From: Rhizobiaceae bacterium
GTDB taxonomy: Bacteria; Pseudomonadota; Alphaproteobacteria; Rhizobiales; Rhizobiaceae
DNA: 6,786 bases
Assembly (NCBI GenBank): GCA_014380965.1
Contig: JACMIV010000229.1
Location: 1-6,786 of the forward strand
Direction of reading: 5' to 3'
Shown here in pieces: positions 1 through 5,636 of this stretch. Positions within the stretch are counted from its first letter, which is position 1; each line of letters starts with the position of its first letter. The notes beneath the pieces were generated by a model, which made no database searches, was not told the origin of the DNA, and saw nothing but the letters and a program-made list of their open reading frames with translations. The translations under genes were made by a program, and so were the position numbers.

Positions 1-918
<918 letters not shown>

Positions 919-929
919 GGGTCCGGTTC

Positions 930-967
930 TCCGGGGCGGGCGGATTGGGAGAGACGTTCGCCCCGGA
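930..967 (+). other. Intergenic hairpin between aceA and the small ORF
   Basis: A perfect 9-bp inverted repeat (TCCGGGGCG at 930-938, CGCCCCGGA at 959-967) can be extended inward by two G-U and two G-C pairs to about 13 bp, leaving a 12-base loop. No T-tract follows; the next bases are CTTCGATAAT. It is therefore not a classical intrinsic terminator. It could protect the aceA 3' end, partly attenuate transcription, or do nothing. The role is an inference; the pairing is visible in the sequence. Confidence 0.5.
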
Positions 968-998
968 CTTCGATAATCTGGTCAAAGGCACAGACCAC

Positions 999-1004
999 GA
1001 GGAG
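999..1004 (+). promoter_or_regulatory. Shine-Dalgarno for the 86-residue ORF
   Basis: GAGGAG ends 8 bases before the ATG at 1013. This is one of the strongest ribosome binding sites in the window and supports both the start codon and the reality of this small gene. Confidence 0.75.
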
Positions 1005-1012
1005 ACGAAATC

Positions 1013-1273
1013 ATGAGTGCAGTCGCAAACGAAGAGAACCGCCCCCGCACGCGCGTCAAGGAGCGGGCCGAGGAGCAGTCGTCCTCGATGGACGACGCGC
1101 AGCAGAGCGCCATCCGCATGCTGGCGAACGATCTCCACCGGCTGAACCAGTCCGTCATGAAGGCGGTCGAGGCCGGCGTTTCGGTCGAACTCGTGCGCTC
1201 GGCCCGGCATCATTCGGGCAACGGAAACTGGGGCGACCTGCTCATTCCGGTGATCGTGAAGACGGCGGACTGA
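1013..1273 (+). CDS. Conserved-looking small protein of unknown function, downstream of aceA
   Basis: This encodes 86 residues of no family I can name with certainty. Residues 1-30 are polar and charged and probably disordered (many Arg, Glu, Ser, Gln). From about residue 29 the sequence reads as helix (SAIRMLANDLHRLNQSVMKA), then VEAGVSVELVRSARHH, a short GNGNWGDLLIPVIVKT segment and the C-terminus. There is no signal peptide, membrane span or Cys pair, so a soluble cytosolic protein is expected. A strong Shine-Dalgarno fixes the ATG. The gene lies 94 bases after aceA on the same strand and is followed by an intrinsic terminator, so it is probably the last gene of an aceA transcript, possibly separated by a hairpin. 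I have a general impression that similar small ORFs accompany aceA in Hyphomicrobiales, but cannot verify it here. A role in regulating or assembling isocitrate lyase would be speculation. Confidence 0.85.
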   Translation: MSAVANEENRPRTRVKERAEEQSSSMDDAQQSAIRMLANDLHRLNQSVMKAVEAGVSVELVRSARHHSGNGNWGDLLIPVIVKTAD

Positions 1274-1296
1274 ACAACAGACATCGACGTTCCAAC

Positions 1297-1335
1297 CGGA
1301 GATCGGCGGCGCGGGTCGTCGATCTCCGCTTTTTT
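1297..1335 (+). terminator. Rho-independent terminator after the small ORF
   Basis: A 9-bp perfect stem (CGGAGATCG at 1297-1305, CGATCTCCG at 1320-1328) extends inward with further G-C and G-U pairs to a GCGG loop (1311-1314). It is followed by C and six T residues (1330-1335). It ends the plus-strand aceA-side transcript 24 bases after the small ORF. On the minus strand there is no T-tract past the stem, so it is probably unidirectional and would not stop brnTA transcripts efficiently. Confidence 0.88.
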
Positions 1336-1366
1336 CACGGTGATCGCGCCGATCGCGGCGACGGTG

Positions 1367-1627
1367 TCAACCGCTGCCGATCGCCTTCTTCAAGGTCTCG
1401 TCGATACGCGTCTGCCAGCCGGCGCCGCCGGCCTTGAAGTGATCCAGAACCTCCGGGCTCAGCCGCAGCGTGACCTGCCGCTTCGGCGCGGCGGACGGCG
1501 GCCTGCCGCGGCGGACGAGAACCTCGCCGTGATAGAGATCGGCGCGGTCTAACATCTCGTCCGTCCATTCCGGGGCGTCGTCAGGATCGACCCATTCGGT
1601 CGCGGACGCGTCGGGCTTCTTTTTCAT
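1367..1627 (-). CDS. brnA: BrnA-family antitoxin (DUF4415, ribbon-helix-helix type)
   Basis: This is the predicted antitoxin of a type II BrnT/BrnA pair, 86 residues. The C-terminal half has the family pattern: RRGRPPSAAPKRQVTLRLSP (39-58) contains the beta strand of a ribbon-helix-helix DNA-binding fold, followed by EVLDHFKAGGAGWQTRIDETLKKAI (59-83), whose GWQTRI core is diagnostic of DUF4415. The acidic N-terminal part (EWVDPDDAPEWTDEMLDRADLYHG) is the expected toxin-contact region. In the family, BrnA binds BrnT to neutralise it and the complex represses its own promoter; that is known for the family, not shown here. The ATG lies inside the 3' end of brnT (47-base overlap) behind a GAGG Shine-Dalgarno, so translation is probably coupled. 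The gene ends 93 bases from the convergent small ORF. No terminator of its own is obvious. Confidence 0.93.
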   Translation of the reverse strand: MKKKPDASATEWVDPDDAPEWTDEMLDRADLYHGEVLVRRGRPPSAAPKRQVTLRLSPEVLDHFKAGGAGWQTRIDETLKKAIGSG

Positions 1628-1859
1628 GGCAATACCTCATGGAAATGACGTGACGGGCCTCGCCGCGCGGCGTCCAGACAATCATCACGATGCGGCCGTC
1701 CAGCGAGCCGTAGGTTTGGAAGCGGATTTCTCCATAATCGCGACGCCCATCTTCGAGCGTCAGCACCAGGCCTTCGAACACCTGAGCAGCCGCTTGAAAA
1801 TCGAGCCCGCGCTCAGACAGCGCTTCATCACGCTTGGCCGGATCGAAGGTGATCTTCAT
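1581..1859 (-). CDS. brnT: BrnT-family toxin (DUF497), predicted ribonuclease
   Basis: This encodes 92 residues matching the BrnT/DUF497 family, compact RelE-like toxins that act as ribonucleases and inhibit translation (known for Brucella BrnT). Family landmarks are ITFDPAKR at 3-10, ERGLDF at 16-21, AAQVFEG at 24-30, the central block RRDYGEIRFQTYGSLDGR at 39-56, and VWTPRGEARHVISMR at 61-75. The last 17 residues (YCHEKEARRVRDRMGRS) are basic and helical, as expected, but differ from the common RKANERE-type end. The toxin gene precedes its antitoxin, the normal brnTA order. No Shine-Dalgarno precedes the ATG at 1859. The predicted promoter places transcription start almost at the start codon, so the message may be leaderless. 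A 16-base palindrome lies immediately upstream. Divergent from the puuA-like gene. No inactivating change is seen. Confidence 0.93.
   Translation of the reverse strand: MKITFDPAKRDEALSERGLDFQAAAQVFEGLVLTLEDGRRDYGEIRFQTYGSLDGRIVMIVWTPRGEARHVISMRYCHEKEARRVRDRMGRS
1635..1638 (-). promoter_or_regulatory. Shine-Dalgarno for brnA inside brnT
   Basis: On the minus strand GAGG lies 7 bases upstream of the brnA ATG (1627), within brnT codons for MRYCH. It supports the overlapping brnA start and allows antitoxin translation independent of, or coupled to, toxin translation. Confidence 0.6.
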
Positions 1860-1864
1860 GGATT

Positions 1865-1880
1865 TTCTGTAGCTACAGAA
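1865..1880. promoter_or_regulatory. 16-base perfect palindrome, probable BrnA operator
   Basis: TTCTGTAGCTACAGAA is a perfect 16-base palindrome that begins 5 bases upstream of the brnT start codon and covers the predicted -10 element. Ribbon-helix-helix antitoxins such as BrnA bind palindromes in their own promoters, so this is the natural candidate for autoregulation. The palindrome is directly visible; the binding is inferred. Confidence 0.7.
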
Positions 1881-1894
1881 TTTGGACCGGTCAA
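1866..1894 (-). promoter_or_regulatory. Predicted sigma-70-type promoter of brnTA
   Basis: Read on the minus strand, TTGACC (1894-1889) is a good -35 element, followed by a 17-base spacer and TACAGA (1871-1866) as a modest -10 (3 of 6 to TATAAT). The -10 lies in the palindrome and the -35 in a second inverted repeat (1887-1900). The -10 ends 6 bases before the brnT ATG, putting transcription start at about the A of ATG. That agrees with the absence of a ribosome binding site. Confidence 0.5.
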
Positions 1895-1900
1895 GACCGG
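1887..1900. repeat. Inverted repeat over the brnTA -35 element
   Basis: CCGGTC-AA-GACCGG is a perfect 6-bp inverted repeat with a 2-base centre, overlapping the predicted -35 of brnTA. It also contains the direct repeat GACCGG (1885-1890 and 1895-1900, ten bases apart). It is a possible second protein-binding site in the 146-base divergent region between brnT and the puuA-like gene. The rest of that region (1901-1994) shows no convincing promoter for the plus-strand operon, only a weak TATGGT at 1968-1973. Confidence 0.4.
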
Positions 1901-1994
1901 CGAGTAGCGCCCACCTGCTGCTTCGATCGCCAACCCCTCCACGCTTCCTTCGCCGGACCCGAGCGTCTATGGTCGCGCCACCCAGACGACCCCC

Positions 1995-2001
1995 AGAAGG
2001 A
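1995..2001 (+). promoter_or_regulatory. Shine-Dalgarno that fixes the puuA-like start
   Basis: AGAAGGA ends 4 bases before ATG 2006. It decides for this upstream start over the internal ATG at 2207 (residue 68), which has no comparable site, and so supports a real N-terminal extension on the protein. Confidence 0.65.
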
Positions 2002-2005
2002 TTGC

Positions 2006-3550
2006 ATGGCAGACCGACCGAGACCCATCCGGCCCGAGCTTTCGTCGCGGCCGAAGATCAAGCGCGATACGCTGAAGCGGGGATCGAGCGACGGCAGCAG
2101 TTCCGGAGCGGCGGGGGCCGCCCCTGTCAAACGCGAGCTCGGGCGCTTCAAGCCGGCCGAGAGCGAACGCAAGGCCTTCCTCGATTCCACGCGCGGCGTC
2201 GGGTCGATGCAGGAGGCGGCGGAATGGCTCGCCGTCAGGGGGATCGACGACCTGGAATGCATCACGCCCGATCTTGCGGGCGTCGCGCGCGGCAAGATGA
2301 TGCCGGCCAAGAAATTCACTGGCAACACCTCGCTCGCCTTGCCCTCGGCGCTCTTCATGCACACGATCTCCGGCGAATATCCGGAGGAGACGGGCGAGTT
2401 CCGCTACTCGCCGAACGACGGCGACCTCAAGCTCGTGCCGGACCTCTCGACGCTCTCGCTCGTGCCTTGGGAGAGCGATCCGACGGCGCAGATCATCTGC
2501 GATCTCGTCGACACGACGGGCGCGGCCGTCGGCTACACCCCGCGCAACGTTTTGAAGCGCGTCTTGGCGCTCTACGAGAACAGAGGCTGGCAGCCGATCG
2601 TCGCGCCCGAGATCGAGTTCTACCTCGTCTCGAAGAATGTCGATCCCGACTATCCGCTGACCCCGCCGATCGGGCGGTCGGGCCGGATGATCCAGAGCGG
2701 TCAGGCCTATTCGATCGGCGGCGTCAACGAATTCGACGAACTCATCGACGACATCTACCACTTCTCCGAGGCACAGGGCCTGGAGATCGACACGCTGATC
2801 CACGAGGACGGCGCGGCTCAGCTCGAGATCAACCTGCGCCACGGACACCCGATCGAGCTCGCCGATCAGGTCTTCATGTTCAAGCGCACCATCCGCGAGG
2901 CGGCGCTGAAGCACGACATCTACGCGACCTTCATGGCCAAGCCCATCCAGGGCCAGCCGGGCTCGGCGATGCATATCCATCAGTCGGTCGTCGACCGGCA
3001 CACGGGCCGGAACATCTTCTCGCTGGAGGACGGCAACCCGTCAGAGCTGTTCTACCACTTCATCGGCGGCATGCAGCGCTACGTGCCGGCCGCGCTCATC
3101 ATGATGGCGCCCTACGTCAACTCCTATCGCCGCCTCACCTACGGCATGTCGGCGCCGACGAACAACGCCTGGGGCTACGACAACCGCACGACCGCCTTCC
3201 GCGTGCCCACGTCGGACGCCAGCGGGCGGCGCGTCGAGAACCGCCTGCCCTCCTCCGACGCCAATCCCTATCTCGCGCTCGCAGCATCTCTCGCCTGCGG
3301 CTATCTCGGCATGGTGGGCGCCCTCGAGCCCGGTCAGCCGACCGACCGGACGGCCAACGAGGATGGCGAGATCTCGCTGCCGCGCGGCCTTCTGGAAGCC
3401 GTCGCGGCTTTCGAGGCGGAGCCCGACTTCCACGAGGTCTTCAGCCGGGAGTTCGTGGGCACCTATGCCGGCATCAAGCGCGGCGAGTTCGAGACCTTCA
3501 TGCAGGTCATCAGCCCTTGGGAACGCGAGTTCCTGCTTTTGAACGTCTGA
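2006..3550 (+). CDS. puuA: Glutamine synthetase family ligase, gamma-glutamylputrescine synthetase (PuuA) type
   Basis: A 514-residue cytosolic ATP-dependent ligase of the glutamine synthetase superfamily. It probably joins glutamate to putrescine or a similar amine, the first step of the Puu catabolic pathway. The GS beta-grasp domain runs from about residue 65 (DDLECITPDLAGVARGK) and the catalytic domain follows. Visible active-site blocks are APEIEFYL (200-207), HEDGAAQLEIN (266-276), KPIQGQPGSAMHIHQS (312-327), NSYRRL (372-377), WGYDNRTTAFRVP (389-401) and VENRLPSSDANPYLA (410-424). It aligns well to E. coli PuuA from memory. The neighbouring PuuB-type oxidase 5 bases downstream supports PuuA over true GlnA, as does the lack of a GlnA-type adenylylation-loop tyrosine motif. 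The first 65 or so residues are an Arg/Lys/Ser/Ala/Pro-rich, probably disordered extension, about 40 longer than in E. coli PuuA. The amine substrate cannot be read from sequence. Confidence 0.88.
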   Translation: MADRPRPIRPELSSRPKIKRDTLKRGSSDGSSSGAAGAAPVKRELGRFKPAESERKAFLDSTRGVGSMQEAAEWLAVRGIDDLECITPDLAGVARGKMMPAKKFTGNTSLALPSALFMHTISGEYPEETGEFRYSPNDGDLKLVPDLSTLSLVPWESDPTAQIICDLVDTTGAAVGYTPRNVLKRVLALYENRGWQPIVAPEIEFYLVSKNVDPDYPLTPPIGRSGRMIQSGQAYSIGGVNEFDELIDDIYHFSEAQGLEIDTLIHEDGAAQLEINLRHGHPIELADQVFMFKRTIREAALKHDIYATFMAKPIQGQPGSAMHIHQSVVDRHTGRNIFSLEDGNPSELFYHFIGGMQRYVPAALIMMAPYVNSYRRLTYGMSAPTNNAWGYDNRTTAFRVPTSDASGRRVENRLPSSDANPYLALAASLACGYLGMVGALEPGQPTDRTANEDGEISLPRGLLEAVAAFEAEPDFHEVFSREFVGTYAGIKRGEFETFMQVISPWEREFLLLNV

Positions 3551-3555
3551 GCCGG

Positions 3556-4839
3556 ATGGAGCTCCATCAGTCGCCGATATCGCCGGGCCGGTCCTGGTAC
3601 GAGGATTCGGTCCCCGACCGCCCGCGTTATCCCAAGCTCGACGGCAGCTTGAAGGTCGACGTCCTCGTCGTCGGCGGAGGGTTTACGGGGCTTTCCGCGG
3701 CGGCGCATCTCGCCGAAAGGGGTGTCAAGGTCGCCGTCCTCGAAGCGCATCGGTTCGGCGACGGCGCCTCCGGGCGCAACGGAGGCCAGCTGGGCACCGG
3801 CCATCGGCTCTGGCCGGCAGAGCTCGAGCCGACCTACGGCTTCGAGCGGACCAAGGCGCTGTTCGATCTCGCGGAGGAGGCCAAGGCGCACCTTCTCGAT
3901 TTTTCCCGCATCCACCGGATCGAGATCGACCATCAGCCCGGTCAGATCTCGGTCGTTCACAAGAAGCGCTACCTCCGGGAATACGAGGCTCATGCCGAGA
4001 CGATGGGCGAGCGCTACGGCTACCCTCATCTGTCCTGCATGGATGCGGTCGAGACCGCGACCCGCCTCGGTTCCTCTGCCTATTTCGGCGGCTTGCGCGA
4101 TACCGGCACAGGCCATATCCATCCCTTGAAGCTCCTCGTCGGTACGGCGAAGGCCGCCGCCGCCGCAGGCGCGCAGCTTTACGAGGAGACGCCCGTCACC
4201 TCGCTGACCGGGACGGGCGGCGTCCTTGCGACGACGGCCCGAGGAACGATCCGGGCCGAGCGCGCGCTGATTGCAACGAACGCTCATGGCGGCAACCTCA
4301 ACGCGGAAGCCGCGCGCCACATCATGCCGATCCGCTCCTTCATCGGCGCGACGGAGCCGCTGGACGAGCCTTCCCGCGTTCTGCCGGGCGGGGAAGCCGC
4401 CGACGATTCCCGCTTCGTCGTCCGCTACTTCCGCAAGAGCCCCGACGGGCGGCTGCTGTTCGGCGGCCGGGAGGCCTACACGTCGGGCGCGGGCGACATT
4501 TCCGTCCACATCCGCAAGCAGATCGCAGAGGTCTATCCGCATCTGAAGGACGTGCCAATCACCCATGCCTGGGGAGGATCGGTCGGCATCACCATGGTCC
4601 GGATGCCCTATGTGAGGGTGGTCGAACCCGGTATCACCGCGATCGGCGGCTTTTCCGGTCATGGGGTCATGCTGGCGAACTTCACCGGACGCCTCTATGC
4701 CGAGAGCGTGGCGGGAAACCGGGATCGGCTGCGCCTTCTCGAAGACCTGAAGATACCGTCGTTCCCAGGTGGTCGGACGCTGCGCCACCCGCTGCTGTTC
4801 CTGGCGATGACTTGGTATTCGCTGCGCGACCGGCTCTGA
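3556..4839 (+). CDS. puuB: FAD-dependent oxidoreductase, gamma-glutamylputrescine oxidase (PuuB) type
   Basis: A 427-residue flavoprotein of the DAO (D-amino acid oxidase-like) family. PuuB oxidises the amine of gamma-glutamylputrescine to the aldehyde, releasing ammonia and hydrogen peroxide. The N-terminal dinucleotide-binding fold has VVGGGFTG (38-45, GxGxxG) and the ribose-binding Glu ending VAVLE (63), then GASGRNGGQL (70-79). Other landmarks shared with E. coli PuuB (426 residues) are TGHIHPL, the FSGHGV loop (366-371) and the C-terminal SFPGGRTLRHP and YSLRDRL blocks. No signal peptide is present. Start chosen: ATG 3556, five bases after the puuA stop, which gives the family length; the frame is open far upstream only by GC bias. 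The Shine-Dalgarno is poor, suggesting translational coupling to puuA. The later pathway enzymes (PuuC dehydrogenase, PuuD hydrolase) and a transporter are not in the window. Confidence 0.9.
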   Translation: MELHQSPISPGRSWYEDSVPDRPRYPKLDGSLKVDVLVVGGGFTGLSAAAHLAERGVKVAVLEAHRFGDGASGRNGGQLGTGHRLWPAELEPTYGFERTKALFDLAEEAKAHLLDFSRIHRIEIDHQPGQISVVHKKRYLREYEAHAETMGERYGYPHLSCMDAVETATRLGSSAYFGGLRDTGTGHIHPLKLLVGTAKAAAAAGAQLYEETPVTSLTGTGGVLATTARGTIRAERALIATNAHGGNLNAEAARHIMPIRSFIGATEPLDEPSRVLPGGEAADDSRFVVRYFRKSPDGRLLFGGREAYTSGAGDISVHIRKQIAEVYPHLKDVPITHAWGGSVGITMVRMPYVRVVEPGITAIGGFSGHGVMLANFTGRLYAESVAGNRDRLRLLEDLKIPSFPGGRTLRHPLLFLAMTWYSLRDRL

Positions 4840-4862
4840 AACGGGCAGCCTCTCCTCTTAGG

Positions 4863-4888
4863 TCGCCGCAGGCGAGAGCGTGCGGCGA
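4863..4888 (+). other. Hairpin downstream of the puuB-like gene
   Basis: TCGCCGCA (4863-4870) and TGCGGCGA (4881-4888) form a perfect 8-bp stem with a 10-base loop, starting 23 bases after the puuB-like stop. There is no T-tract behind it, so it is at best a weak or factor-assisted terminator or an RNA 3'-end stabiliser separating the amine module from the bphO module. Confidence 0.45.
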
Positions 4889-4910
4889 ATACCACTCTTG
4901 ATGCAAGCGC

Positions 4911-4955
4911 GGTGCGCACCAGTTTGGAGAGCTGAATAATTCGAACCGCGAACCG
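4911..4955 (+). promoter_or_regulatory. Putative bphO promoter/leader with palindrome and tandem 7-mer
   Basis: GGTGCGCACC (4911-4920) is a perfect 10-base palindrome. AATAAT (4935-4940) is a 5-of-6 match to a -10 element but has no recognisable -35; the palindrome sits where a -35 would be, as for an activator-dependent promoter. CGAACCG is repeated in direct tandem at 4942-4948 and 4949-4955, just ahead of the bphO start. The elements are visible; their use as regulatory sites is inferred and weak. Confidence 0.3.
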
Positions 4956-4968
4956 GCTCTTCCTTCAG

Positions 4969-5631
4969 ATGATCAACGACATCTCTGCCGCGCACCCTTC
5001 GACAGCGCCAGCTTCGGCGGCTGACCTGTCCGCCCTGCGCCTGCGGATGCGGGCGGGAAGCGGCGACCGCCACCAGCGGCTCGACGTTCGCTTCGAGGGG
5101 ATGCACGGCGCCGAGACGCCTGCTGTCTACCACCGCTTCGTCGCCGTCAACGAGGCGTGTCATGCGGCGATCGAGCCGGTGCTCGAGCGCAGCAGACTGT
5201 GCGACGTCCTGTTGGATTGGCAGAGCCGCAACCGCACTGCACTCCTCCGACGCGATCTCGATGAAATGGCGGTCGCCCCACTGCCGCGCATGGCCTTCGA
5301 CTATGACGTGGCGGGCCTTCCCGAGGCCTTCGGCGCCGGCTACGTCCTTGAAGGGTCGCGGCTCGGAGCGCGGTATCTGCACCGGATGATGCGCAAGCGA
5401 CTCGTGGAACCTGCCTTTGCCGGTGTCTCGCTTCTTTATCTCGCGAGTGCGGACGAGCCGGACCATTTTCGGCCGTTCCTTGCGCAGGCTGCCCACGTCC
5501 TCACTACAGAAGCGTCGCGCGATCGAGCGGTTGCGGCTGCCAATGCCGCTTTCGACCTCTTTCTGGAGACTGAACGCATTTCCCGATCGGTAGGCGGGGC
5601 TTTTCCCGCCGACGTTTCGCAAGGCTTTTGA
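4969..5631 (+). CDS. bphO: Biliverdin-producing heme oxygenase
   Basis: A 220-residue all-helical heme oxygenase of the bacterial HemO/BphO type. It opens heme at a meso carbon to give biliverdin, iron and CO, and biliverdin is the chromophore of bacteriophytochromes. The predicted proximal heme ligand is His35 in the GDRHQRLD motif, after a 20-odd-residue Ala/Ser-rich lead. The distal-helix signature YVLEGSRLGARYL is at 125-137. It is cytosolic, with no signal peptide. The ATG at 4969 is the first usual start after an in-frame TGA at 4933. It has no good Shine-Dalgarno (upstream bases are CTCTTCCTTCAG), so start confidence is moderate; ATG at residue 27 would be an alternative but lies close to the heme-ligand helix. 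It is tightly coupled to the downstream bacteriophytochrome, which fixes its role as chromophore supply rather than mainly iron scavenging. Confidence 0.92.
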   Translation: MINDISAAHPSTAPASAADLSALRLRMRAGSGDRHQRLDVRFEGMHGAETPAVYHRFVAVNEACHAAIEPVLERSRLCDVLLDWQSRNRTALLRRDLDEMAVAPLPRMAFDYDVAGLPEAFGAGYVLEGSRLGARYLHRMMRKRLVEPAFAGVSLLYLASADEPDHFRPFLAQAAHVLTTEASRDRAVAAANAAFDLFLETERISRSVGGAFPADVSQGF

Positions 5632-5636
5632 GCACC

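Noticed and set aside
1367..1880. The toxin-antitoxin pair as part of a mobile island
   Set aside because: No integrase, direct repeats, tRNA end or marked base-composition change was seen on either side, so transfer cannot be supported from this window.
1340..1907. Two short plus-strand open frames opposite brnA and brnT
   Set aside because: They are antisense to a clear toxin-antitoxin pair and show no ribosome binding site or family resemblance.
1967..3001. Long minus-strand open frame (344 codons) opposite the puuA-like gene
   Set aside because: It is antisense to a well-supported gene, has biased Arg/Asp/Val composition and shows no family motif; such frames are common in high-GC DNA.
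2006..3550. A housekeeping nitrogen-assimilation GlnA instead of a PuuA-type ligase
   Set aside because: Motif spacing (KP..GQPGSAMHIHQS, DANPYLALAA), the short distance to a PuuB-type oxidase and the lack of a GlnA-type adenylylation loop favour the gamma-glutamyl-amine ligase group.
1882..3555. An open frame running from 1882 through the whole puuA-like gene into the puuB-like gene, suggesting a 985-residue fusion protein
   Set aside because: Up to 3555 the translation is Arg/Ala/Gly/Pro-rich shadow sequence without recognisable domains, while another frame there encodes a clear glutamine synthetase family protein. Only the part from ATG 3556 is a real gene.
3463..4788. Minus-strand open frame (441 codons) opposite the puuB-like gene
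   Set aside because: Antisense shadow of a clear FAD oxidoreductase, with no coherent domain pattern in the translation.
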